Positions 56,356-64,000 of a stretch of DNA of 64,000 bases are shown one piece after another. Each line of letters begins with the position of its first letter. The stretch's first letter is position 1. The stretch comes from an uncultured Clostridia bacterium. Lineage in GTDB: Bacteria; Bacillota; Clostridia; TANB77; CAG-508. The stretch spans positions 71,353 to 135,352 of the forward strand of contig CAPOZU010000004.1 of the NCBI GenBank assembly GCA_948676835.1. Direction: 5' to 3'. The notes under the pieces are model-generated. The model had not been told where the DNA came from. It ran no database searches and worked only from the letters and a program-made list of their open reading frames with translations. The position numbers were made by a program, and so were the translations under genes.

Positions 56356-59300
56356 ATGAAGAATTCAAAAATAAAAGTAGCTAAAATAATACTATTTATT
56401 TTACTAATTTTTATATTAATTTTTAATTTAATATCAACGAAAAGTTATGCAGCTACAGTAATAATAGATTCAGACTCTGAAATAATTAATGATGATGAAA
56501 TTTTTAATTATAAATTAAGGTTTGACAGCAAAATGGTTACATTTGATTTTATATTAGAGTATGATGCAGATTATATAGAATTTTTGGGTGTAAACACGCC
56601 AAATGTTGAATATAGCGAATTAGAATATGGAAAAGTTATTGTTTTATATGTAGATGAAGAGGGAAACGGAACCAATAATATTGATATAAACTTTAAAGCA
56701 AATAAAGATAAATTTACAGATGATACTAGAGCTAAAATTAAAGCAATAGATATAAATGCATATTCTGTAACTAAAGGTCATGCATATTCTTCTAAAGATT
56801 TCGATTTAAGTATGACTAAAATGGAAGTTATGAAGATAAAAAAAGGTGATAATTCTTCAGATGATAAAGATTACATACATAAAAATGATCAAAACAGTAA
56901 TAATGTGGGAGGAAATGGCTCATATACATATAACTATTATTACTACTATTATAATAACAATGATTCAAATGTAGGAAATATAAAAAATGACCAAAATAAA
57001 AACAATACTTCTAATAACAATGAAATAGATGGAGAATTCTTTTATGGTACAAAAACGAATACTATTACAGATGGTGTAGGAGCTATTGATAATAATGACG
57101 ATACCAAAAAAGATGGTCAATTACTAATATTCACTCCTGAACCACCAGATGAAAATGAAGGAGATATTCCTTTCACAGGAACAAGAACTTCAAAAATTGC
57201 AACATTGCTATTAGTTTTATTAATTATACATACGATATATGTATTTTTTAAATCACGTAATAATAAAATGAATTTTTATATGGCATTTGCATTAGGATTG
57301 ATTTTATTTGGAGCTGTAGATTCAAACGCAGCAGGAAATATATTTATTAGAAATTATGATAGAATTAAAAATTTTGAAAATATAATTATAGTAATGCCAG
57401 ATTTGCAAAATAGAAATGTAAACAAATCAGATTTTGTTGCTATTCAAAATTCAAATAATTTAAATATCTTAAAAGTAACAGATAAAAATGCAGATATTAT
57501 AGGAAATGATGAATTAATTACAACAGGAAGCAATATATATACTAGCGAAAAGAAAAACTATAAAGTTTTATTATATGGAGATGTAAATTGTGATGGAAAT
57601 ATAAATTCTAATGATATAGCAGAAATAATAGTACACAAATTAAATAATGTTGAGCTTGAAGGAATAATTAGAAAAGCAGCAAATGTATATAATGAAAATG
57701 ATATAGATGATAAAGAAATTGATGGTAACGATATAGAAGTAATTAAAAAATATATTCTAAGAACATTAAGAGGAAATCTTGTTAATAGTTTTCCAGAAGA
57801 ATTGCCTAAAGGAATAAGCATAATTTATGAAAAATCTGAAATGGATGTTAGACAAGAACAACAATTAAGATACATTGTAGATCCAAGTAATATGACAGTT
57901 GATGATGTAGAATGGACAAGTAATAATGAAAAAATAGCTACAGTAGATGAAAATGGTAAAGTAACAGCAAAGGGAAGTGGAACGGTATATATAACAGCAA
58001 TGTCAAAAAGTGATAGTGTATTAAATGATACAATATCAATTAAAGTTGCTGATATTCCTACTAATGTTAGAATGCACCTTCATCAGATTCAATTTGAACT
58101 TGGAGAAACAAGACAATTAGGTGCAACTGTAGAACCTGCTACTGCAAAAAATAAAAATGTATTATGGAGTACAAGTAATGCAAGTATTGTAAGTGTAGAC
58201 CAAACAGGAAAGATAACAGCAGTAAATGAAGGAACAGCAACAATAAAAGTAACAACAGAAGAAGGAAGACTTACAGATACTTGTGAAGTAATAGTTTATG
58301 AACAAGATGTTACAAAGCCTGGATTTGAATCACAAGTACAAGGCATAAAAATAAATAAAGCTTCTACTACTTTGAAAAAAGGAGAAACAGAACAATTAGA
58401 AGCTTCTGTATTCCCATCAACAGCAATGTTCCAAGGAGTTTCATGGAAATCTTCTAATCCAGAAGTTGCAACAGTTTCTTCAAAAGGAAAGGTTAAGGCA
58501 ATATCTTCTGGTATGGCTGTAATAACAGTAAAAAGTAATGATGGCGGATTTACTGATACATGTGTTGTGACAGTTGATAAAATTAATGTAACAGGAATAA
58601 GTTTAAATAAAACATCAATAAGACTAAATAATGGAGAAACAGAAACTTTAATACCTACTGTTAGACCAAGTGATGCTACAAACAAAGAAGTTGTTTGGAG
58701 TACAGCAAATTCATTAGTAGCAACGGTAGTAGATGGAAAAGTAACTGCTAGAGGAGCTGGTGTAACAACAATATCAGCTAAAACAAAAGATGGTGGACGT
58801 GTTGCTGTGTGCGCAGTACAAGTAAATCCAACTAATGTAACAGGTATAGAATTAGATAGGCAAGATGTAGCAATTTATGTTGATAAATCTTTGAAGATAA
58901 CTGCTACAGTAACTCCTGTAAATGCGGATAACAAAAATGTAATATGGGAAAGCAGTAATGAAGATATATTTACAGTAGATGCTTTTGGAAATATTACGGG
59001 AGTTAGTAGAGGAACGGCAACATTAACAGCAAGAACAGCAGATGGAAATAAAACAGCAACTTGTAGAGTTACAGTAATAGAAGAAGAAATTCATGTAGAA
59101 AGTATAAAATTAAATAGAAATCAAATTATTGTAAAAGAAGGCGAATTTGAAAATCTAACTACAACTATTACTCCAGAAAGTGCAACAAATAAAAATGTAA
59201 CGTGGACTTCAAGTAACCCAACTGTTGCAGAAGTTGATTCTAACGGAAAAGTATTAGGAAAAAAAGAAGGTTTATCACTAATAACTGTGAAAACTCAAGA

Positions 59301-60984
59301 TGGATATAAAACAGCAACATGTGAAGTAACAGTAACAAAAGTAGTTAAACCAGTAATGAGTGTTTCTCTAAATAAAACTACGTTAACTTTAAATGAAAAT
59401 GAAAGTGAAACATTAGTTGCTACAATAGATCCAATAGATGCAGATAATAGAAATGTAACTTGGAGATCAATTAATACAAGAATTGCAGAAGTTGATTCTA
59501 ATGGAAAAATAACGGCAAAAGAACCAGGAAAAACAACTATAATTGTTACAACAGAATATGGAGGAAAAACAGCAACATGTGATGTTATAGTTAATAAAGT
59601 TTTTGTACCAGTAACTAGTGTAAGTTTAAATAAAACATCAATTACATTAGAAAAAAATCAAAAAGAAATTTTATTAGCCAACATAGAACCAGAAAATGCG
59701 GATAATAAGGAATTAAGATGGACATCAAGTGATACAGCTATTGCAACAGTTGAACAAAATGGAGAAGTAACAGCAAGAGGCGCAGGAAATGCAATCATAA
59801 CAGTAGAAACAGTAGATGGAAATAAAACAGCAACTTGTAACGTAACAGTAAATAGAGAGCCAAAACGTGTAACAGATATTAACTTAAATAAAACAATTTT
59901 AAATTTAGAAATAAATCAAACTGAAACTTTAGTAGCTCAAATAGCTCCTATAGATGCTGATAATAAAAATGTAACATGGACATCAAGTAATCCAGAAGTT
60001 GCAACAGTTGAGCAAAATGGAGAAGTAACAGCAAAGGGATATGGAAATACATTTATAAGAGTAACAACAGAAGACGGAGAAAAAACAGCAACATGTGAAG
60101 TAACTGTAAAAGAAGAAGTAATTCAACCTGAGGTATCAGTTTATCTAGATAAAAATGATGTTGAATTAAAAGTTGGTGAAAAAGCAGAAGTAGCAATAAT
60201 TGTTACCCCAGAGGATATACCAGGTGAAAGAAGATATCGTGTTCCTACTTATAATTCAAGTTTAATGAATATTGTTATAAGTGAAACAGGAATTATTGAA
60301 ATAGAAGGACTTAAAGAAGGCACAACCGAATTAGAAATAGAAACAACAGTTAATGGAGAAATTTTCCACTTAAGTTGTAATGTAACAATTAAAAAAGATG
60401 AATCTTTGCCAGAACCTGAGATAACTGTAGCGTTAAATCCAGAAAAAATGGAATTAGAAGTTGGACAGGAAAAAGAACTTGCAATTGTTGTAATTCCCGA
60501 AAATTCATGGGCTGTAGCACTTGGCTATAATGATAATAATATTATAGAAATAAGAAAAGAAGATGGAAAGATATTTGTTGTAGGAAAAAAAGCTGGAACA
60601 GCAACCATAAATGCAACTATTGTAGTTGATGGAAAAGAATATATAAGAACATGTGAAGTTATTGTAACAGGAAGCGAAGCTCCAGAAGAAATACTTGTAT
60701 CTATAGATAAACGAGAATTAGAATTAGAAGTTGGTGAATCATCAGATATAACAATTAATGTAACACCTCAAAAAGCAATGGAATATGAAGTGAGCTATAT
60801 AAGTGAAATTATAAGTGTTGAACCAAATTCTAATATAATTAAGGTTACAGGAGAAAAAGCTGGAACATCAGAACTACGAATTAAAGTAAAAGTTGAAGGT
60901 AAAGAATATGACCTTAAATGCAATGTAACAGTGAAAAAAGCATCAAAGCTCAAATTATTAAAGCGACTTTTCAAACTTGACTAA
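56356..60984 (+). CDS. Large surface protein: cohesin-like, membrane hairpin, dockerin-like and Big2 repeats
   Basis: 1,542 residues from the ATG at 56356, preceded by GGAGG at 9-10 nt. Residues 1-34 are a signal peptide (AKIILFILLIFILIFNLISTKSYA). A cohesin-like domain covers about 35-165 (RFDSKMVTFDFILEYDADYIEFLGV). A low-complexity Asn/Tyr linker follows, then IPFTGT near 272 and a span (IATLLLVLLIIHTIYVFF), a short basic loop and a second span (FYMAFALGLILFGAVDSNA). A dockerin-like pair follows at about 407-470 (GDVNCDGNINSNDIAEI; DKEIDGNDIEVIKKYIL). Nine Big2 domains (480 to about 1255; TWTSSNPxVATVdxNGKVTAKGxG) and three diverged copies fill the rest; a short basic tail (KLLKRLFKLD) ends it. 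Both long parts should face outward, linked by a membrane hairpin. Confidence 0.88.
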   Translation: MKNSKIKVAKIILFILLIFILIFNLISTKSYAATVIIDSDSEIINDDEIFNYKLRFDSKMVTFDFILEYDADYIEFLGVNTPNVEYSELEYGKVIVLYVDEEGNGTNNIDINFKANKDKFTDDTRAKIKAIDINAYSVTKGHAYSSKDFDLSMTKMEVMKIKKGDNSSDDKDYIHKNDQNSNNVGGNGSYTYNYYYYYYNNNDSNVGNIKNDQNKNNTSNNNEIDGEFFYGTKTNTITDGVGAIDNNDDTKKDGQLLIFTPEPPDENEGDIPFTGTRTSKIATLLLVLLIIHTIYVFFKSRNNKMNFYMAFALGLILFGAVDSNAAGNIFIRNYDRIKNFENIIIVMPDLQNRNVNKSDFVAIQNSNNLNILKVTDKNADIIGNDELITTGSNIYTSEKKNYKVLLYGDVNCDGNINSNDIAEIIVHKLNNVELEGIIRKAANVYNENDIDDKEIDGNDIEVIKKYILRTLRGNLVNSFPEELPKGISIIYEKSEMDVRQEQQLRYIVDPSNMTVDDVEWTSNNEKIATVDENGKVTAKGSGTVYITAMSKSDSVLNDTISIKVADIPTNVRMHLHQIQFELGETRQLGATVEPATAKNKNVLWSTSNASIVSVDQTGKITAVNEGTATIKVTTEEGRLTDTCEVIVYEQDVTKPGFESQVQGIKINKASTTLKKGETEQLEASVFPSTAMFQGVSWKSSNPEVATVSSKGKVKAISSGMAVITVKSNDGGFTDTCVVTVDKINVTGISLNKTSIRLNNGETETLIPTVRPSDATNKEVVWSTANSLVATVVDGKVTARGAGVTTISAKTKDGGRVAVCAVQVNPTNVTGIELDRQDVAIYVDKSLKITATVTPVNADNKNVIWESSNEDIFTVDAFGNITGVSRGTATLTARTADGNKTATCRVTVIEEEIHVESIKLNRNQIIVKEGEFENLTTTITPESATNKNVTWTSSNPTVAEVDSNGKVLGKKEGLSLITVKTQDGYKTATCEVTVTKVVKPVMSVSLNKTTLTLNENESETLVATIDPIDADNRNVTWRSINTRIAEVDSNGKITAKEPGKTTIIVTTEYGGKTATCDVIVNKVFVPVTSVSLNKTSITLEKNQKEILLANIEPENADNKELRWTSSDTAIATVEQNGEVTARGAGNAIITVETVDGNKTATCNVTVNREPKRVTDINLNKTILNLEINQTETLVAQIAPIDADNKNVTWTSSNPEVATVEQNGEVTAKGYGNTFIRVTTEDGEKTATCEVTVKEEVIQPEVSVYLDKNDVELKVGEKAEVAIIVTPEDIPGERRYRVPTYNSSLMNIVISETGIIEIEGLKEGTTELEIETTVNGEIFHLSCNVTIKKDESLPEPEITVALNPEKMELEVGQEKELAIVVIPENSWAVALGYNDNNIIEIRKEDGKIFVVGKKAGTATINATIVVDGKEYIRTCEVIVTGSEAPEEILVSIDKRELELEVGESSDITINVTPQKAMEYEVSYISEIISVEPNSNIIKVTGEKAGTSELRIKVKVEGKEYDLKCNVTVKKASKLKLLKRLFKLD

Positions 60985-60990
60985 TAAATA

Positions 60991-61027
60991 AAAAAGCAAT
61001 TTGATAATATATCAAATTGCTTTTTAT
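60991..61027 (+). terminator. Terminator of the Big2 protein gene
   Basis: AAAGCAATTTGATA/TATCAAATTGCTTT stem with a 3-nt loop, then TTTTATTTT. Confidence 0.9.
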
Positions 61028-61154
61028 TTTGAATCTAGGAAAATTTGCAGTTTTTATAGTAATTAAATTTGTAATTAAAATTTAATTGTATTAGCAAAAA
61101 TTAAATTATATAATAAAATATGTATAAAACTAAAGAATTTAGGGTTAAAGTAAA

Positions 61155-62918
61155 ATGAGTAAAGAAGTAATTTTTGATTTTGATATTGAAAGAATTGAAA
61201 AAGATAAGTTAACAGATGTTATGCTACAAGCATCTTCTATAAATCCAGAAAATTATTTGAAACTTGCAGATATTTTAAGAAATAGTCCTCAATTAGAGAA
61301 TATCTATATACATATGTTTGGAGGAAATGATAAATTTTGGAATAATTTCTTCAAAACATTTATGCCTACAAATGGGGATTTCACTATAGATCCACAAAAA
61401 ATAGAGTTAGAAGGAGATGTACAGGATTTTAATTGTGAAATTTATAAATATATTGAAAGACTTAATTTAGGAAATAAAAATGTTTCACAAATTGATGAAA
61501 TAGAAGAAAAATTTCCAAATTTAAAGAATATTCAAATGCAAAAACCTGTTATAAGTCCAGAAAAAATAGGTGGAGATTGTTCAAAAATTTTTAAGCTTGC
61601 AAAATATATGAAATTTTTAAATTTAGCAACTAATATAAATCAAGAAGATGCACAAAAGTATTTATCAGAAAATGGTTTAACAGATAAATTTGCTTTATCT
61701 TCTGATGGATTATGTATTATTAATATAGATAGGATTGAAGAAAAACAAACTGAACCAGCTAGATTAAGAATTAATGCAAATGATGTAGAAAGAATAGGTT
61801 TAGAGCGATTAAGTACTTCTAGTGATAAAATTACATTAGTAATAAATAGTGTTGCCGAATTATCTAATGATATGCTTAAAAAATATCAAGAAGCAGGTTT
61901 AAGTATAGAAGGTATAGTAGTATATTCACCTGAGAACGAACAAGAGCAAAATGCGCCTTATAGTGTAGGGGAATATGCAGAAATTAGGGATACGCTAGAA
62001 GAATTAGTTGAAGGAATAGATTTAAATGCTAGTGAAAAAGAAAGATTTGCAGAAGTATATAAAAGAATATGTAGTAATATAACATATGATGTTCCAGCAG
62101 CATATCCTTTAACTAATGCACAAAAAGAATATTCAGAATTACAAGAGACAAATTGTAGAAATTTAAGAAATGGCTTATTACATGGAAAATGTGTTTGCGC
62201 AGGGTATGCAGACATTTTAAGAAATGCATTATCAATGGTTAATATTGAATCAAAATATATTGTTGGAGCAGTTACTGATAAGGTAATTAGCGAAAGATTT
62301 CTTAAAGAAGAGAAGTACCAAGGAGATTATGTTGATAAAAAAGAAGATGGAACTGTTGAAGTTGGAGGATATCATGCATGGAATAAAGTAAAACTAGATG
62401 GTAAGTGGTATAATGTAGATGCAACATGGGATTCAACAAGAATAAGACTGGGACAAACTCCAACAAATTGTCTAAAAACAGATGAAGAAATAAAGAAAAA
62501 GAGTCAAAAGGTAGAGTTCGAAGGACCAGAATGTGTTACACCTGTATCTGCAGTAGAAATTGATAAAATGTTTGATTCTAAACATTTATATTTAGGAAAT
62601 TTTAAACTTCCAAATAGTAAAGATATTATTGCACAAGTAAAGTTAACGGGTGAAGTATATAAAGAAACAGGAACATTCTTAAAGAATATGGCAATAGCTT
62701 TAAAAGAAAAAATTACGGGTGTATTTAAAAGTGATAAACAACTAAGATTAGGCTCACCTAACAACAAAAAAAATCCAACACAATCCAATACATGGGATTT
62801 GAATAATTGGGGCATAGATTCGAATGAATTTATGAAAAAAACTAAAAGTATAACAGAGAATATAAATAATAATTATCAGACAAGAGAAGGTAAAGATAAT
62901 TTTGAAAATGAAAAATAG
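61155..62918 (+). CDS. Transglutaminase-like cysteine protease-fold protein
   Basis: 587 residues with no signal peptide. The transglutaminase-like core near residues 335-430 has the catalytic triad order Cys-His-Asp: LHGKCVCAGYADILRNAL (Cys near 346), VGGYHAWNKVKLDGKW (His near 407) and YNVDATWDSTR (Asp near 422). The first 320 residues include leucine-rich stretches (LENIYIHMFGG, FPNLKNIQMQKPV, YMKFLNLATNI) like the LRR-type protein that follows. The C-terminus is polar and Asn-rich. In this superfamily bacterial members are proteases, cross-linkers or inactive binders. A GGGTTAAAGT sequence before the ATG is a weak binding site. The lack of an export signal is odd for a neighbour of surface proteins. 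Confidence 0.82.
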   Translation: MSKEVIFDFDIERIEKDKLTDVMLQASSINPENYLKLADILRNSPQLENIYIHMFGGNDKFWNNFFKTFMPTNGDFTIDPQKIELEGDVQDFNCEIYKYIERLNLGNKNVSQIDEIEEKFPNLKNIQMQKPVISPEKIGGDCSKIFKLAKYMKFLNLATNINQEDAQKYLSENGLTDKFALSSDGLCIINIDRIEEKQTEPARLRINANDVERIGLERLSTSSDKITLVINSVAELSNDMLKKYQEAGLSIEGIVVYSPENEQEQNAPYSVGEYAEIRDTLEELVEGIDLNASEKERFAEVYKRICSNITYDVPAAYPLTNAQKEYSELQETNCRNLRNGLLHGKCVCAGYADILRNALSMVNIESKYIVGAVTDKVISERFLKEEKYQGDYVDKKEDGTVEVGGYHAWNKVKLDGKWYNVDATWDSTRIRLGQTPTNCLKTDEEIKKKSQKVEFEGPECVTPVSAVEIDKMFDSKHLYLGNFKLPNSKDIIAQVKLTGEVYKETGTFLKNMAIALKEKITGVFKSDKQLRLGSPNNKKNPTQSNTWDLNNWGIDSNEFMKKTKSITENINNNYQTREGKDNFENEK

Positions 62919-62939
62919 TTAGAAAGGAGGAATATATAA

Positions 62940-63551
62940 ATGCAACTTAAAGACAAAAATCTTGAAAAGGCAGTGTGTTTTAAAGTAGGAAAGTTTGGAA
63001 ATCAGGGCCTTAGTGAAGAAGATTTTGAGAAAGTTGAAGAAATAAATATTAGTAACAGAAAATTTTCAGGTGAAACAAAAGATGTTTCTTTAGAGGAATT
63101 AAAGTTATTTCCAAATATAAAAAGAATATCTCTTCAATATTTTGAAATTGATGACATCATAGCCGAAATTTTAAATTCTTTACGAAGTTTAGAAGCTCTT
63201 GAATTATCTTCTTGCAAGTTTTGTTCAAGTATTCAAATAAAAAATGGAGCATTAAGAAATTTATATTTAAATTGTTGTGAAATAAAGGATTATAGTAGCC
63301 TATATGCTACAGAAATTTTTTCTATATTAGGAAGTGATAATTTTAGATTAGACAAAGTCCAAGGAAAAGAAAATATAGAAATAATGTATTTACAAGGAAG
63401 TAATATAAAAGGATTTAAATCAATTGATGAATGTTCAAGACTAAAAAGCTTGAACTTAGATGGTTCTAAAGTAGATGATAATCATAGTTTAGATGAGATA
63501 AAAAAAAGAATACAAGTGTCTCATTTAGAAGAATATTTACCAATGAGATAA
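62940..63551 (+). CDS. Leucine-rich-repeat-like cytoplasmic protein
   Basis: 203 residues, no signal peptide. Short irregular LRR units are visible: VEEINISNRKF, LKLFPNIKRISLQYFEI, LRSLEALELSSCKF, ALRNLYLNCCEI, IEIMYLQGSNI and RLKSLNLDGSKV. AGAAAGGAGG lies 8 nt before the ATG. It starts 21 nt after the transglutaminase-like gene and is probably cotranscribed with it. Its repeats resemble those in the N-terminal part of that protein, so the two may interact or derive from a common ancestor. Function unknown. Confidence 0.8.
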   Translation: MQLKDKNLEKAVCFKVGKFGNQGLSEEDFEKVEEINISNRKFSGETKDVSLEELKLFPNIKRISLQYFEIDDIIAEILNSLRSLEALELSSCKFCSSIQIKNGALRNLYLNCCEIKDYSSLYATEIFSILGSDNFRLDKVQGKENIEIMYLQGSNIKGFKSIDECSRLKSLNLDGSKVDDNHSLDEIKKRIQVSHLEEYLPMR

Positions 63552-63577
63552 AAAAAATAAAAAATTTTCAAAAAGTG

Positions 63578-63606
63578 TTGACAAGTTTTAAAAAATAGTG
63601 TAATAT
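63578..63606 (+). promoter_or_regulatory. Promoter of the tRNA-Lys/Glu/Thr cluster
   Basis: TTGACA (63578-63583), 17 nt, TAATAT (63601-63606), about 44 nt before tRNA-Lys; the same -35/-10 pair as before the tRNA-Ser genes. Confidence 0.8.
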
Positions 63607-63649
63607 ATATAAGCAGTCGCGTTTAGCGGCTGTTCATACAGTTATGTAT

Positions 63650-63725
63650 GGGCTATTAGCTCAGGTGGTAGAGCACTTGACTTTTAATCAAGTTGTCCCG
63701 CGTTCGAGTCGCGGATAGCTCACCA
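63650..63725 (+). tRNA. tRNA-Lys (anticodon TTT)
   Basis: 76 nt. Acceptor GGGCTAT/ATAGCTC (one G-T pair), D arm AGCTCAGGTGGTAGAGC, anticodon stem CTTGA/TCAAG with TTT, T arm GCGTTCGAGTCGC. CCA is encoded. Confidence 0.97.
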
Positions 63726-63752
63726 AAAGAATATCAACCGATATTCTTTTAT

Positions 63753-63827
63753 GGCCCCTTGGTCAAGCGGTTAAGACATCGCCCTTTCACGGCGGAGACA
63801 TGGGTTCGATTCCCGTAGGGGTCACCA
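63753..63827 (+). tRNA. tRNA-Glu (anticodon TTC)
   Basis: 75 nt. Acceptor GGCCCCT/AGGGGTC (one G-T pair), anticodon loop CTTTCAC between TCGCC and GGCGG, T arm GGGTTCGATTCCC. CCA is encoded. Confidence 0.97.
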
Positions 63828-63845
63828 ATATTTATATATTGGAAT

Positions 63846-63881
<36 letters not shown>

Positions 63882-64000
63882 GGAATAGATAAACAGAAAC
63901 GTTTATTTTGAACTATTTTGCACCTTTGCAAAGAAATTTGTAAAGTGGACACCGCTAATTCGGGGAAGACTAAGTAGGAATATATGTTAATCCCGAGCTA
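63882..64000 (+). ncRNA. Group I intron in the tRNA-Thr anticodon loop (5' part)
   Basis: After the 5' exon come a two-step stem (63884-63894 with 63901-63917) and a 9-bp stem capped by a GAAA tetraloop (63924-63945). The core segments CGGGGAAGAC (63961-63970) and AATCCCGAGCTA (63989-64000) follow. They closely resemble the P and Q/P3-P4 core of group I introns, for example the phage T4 td intron (CGGGGAACC and AATCCCGTGCTAA). TTCGGG (63959-63964) pairs with CCCGAG (63992-63997). The insertion point in the anticodon loop is typical of bacterial tRNA group I introns. The catalytic P7 and the 3' splice site lie outside the window. Confidence 0.8.

Noticed and set aside
57170..57260. Treating IPFTGT plus span as the true end of a separate wall-anchored protein
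   Set aside because: The frame continues without interruption for another 1,270 residues with recognisable domains, and no start with a ribosome binding site is seen after it.

Overview
The window is the replication-origin region of a very AT-rich, spore-forming, Gram-positive-type Bacillota, most likely an uncultured gut Clostridia. Evidence: the gyrB-remB-recF-dnaN-dnaA / rpmH-rnpA-yidD-yidC-jag-mnmE-mnmG-rsmG-parA-parB order, spoIIR and a GerMN protein, Clostridia-type 2-hydroxyacyl-CoA dehydratase activase, sortase-anchored adhesins and no outer-membrane genes. Two reading-frame breaks (recF and the giant adhesin) may be real or assembly errors.

Layout. 1-2.5 kb: two type IV secretion-like genes (the second cut by the window edge) and a secreted LRR protein, all on the minus strand. 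2.6-3.1 kb: an unannotated, highly structured RNA candidate converging on gyrB. 3.1-9.5 kb: gyrB, remB, recF, a small membrane protein, dnaN and dnaA, all minus. oriC lies at about 9.48-9.7 kb, with DnaA boxes overlapping the dnaA promoter. 9.8-19.3 kb: rpmH to parB and a DUF4446 gene, all plus, with parS-like sites at 14.2, 16.4, 16.9 and 17.0 kb; one compositionally different orphan gene sits backwards between jag and mnmE. 19.8-20.0 kb: two tRNA-Ser genes. 20.1-25.6 kb: a 5.5-kb AT-rich region without believable genes. 25.7-32.6 kb: dehydratase activase (minus), then gerMN, trmN6-like and rsmI (plus).

32.6-46.4 kb is the most interesting part: a giant LPxTG adhesin (13.3 kb, split into two frames near 42.1 kb) preceded by a leader that holds a short ORF with a run of about 20 AC dinucleotides and a 22-bp terminator-like hairpin. 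Only one repeat register lets ribosomes reach the hairpin; both other registers stop within about 10 nt after the repeat. This looks like a phase-variable transcription attenuator, which I propose as the candidate new system.

46.6-56.2 kb: tex, a strikingly GC-rich orphan gene with a consensus promoter, walJ, murA, spoIIR, a small hypothetical gene and a UDP-sugar pyrophosphorylase-phosphohexomutase fusion. 56.4-61 kb: a 1,542-residue surface protein with cohesin-like, dockerin-like and about 12 Big2-like domains. 61.2-63.6 kb: a transglutaminase-like protein and an LRR-like protein. 63.65-64 kb: tRNA-Lys, tRNA-Glu and a tRNA-Thr interrupted in its anticodon loop by a group I intron that runs off the window.
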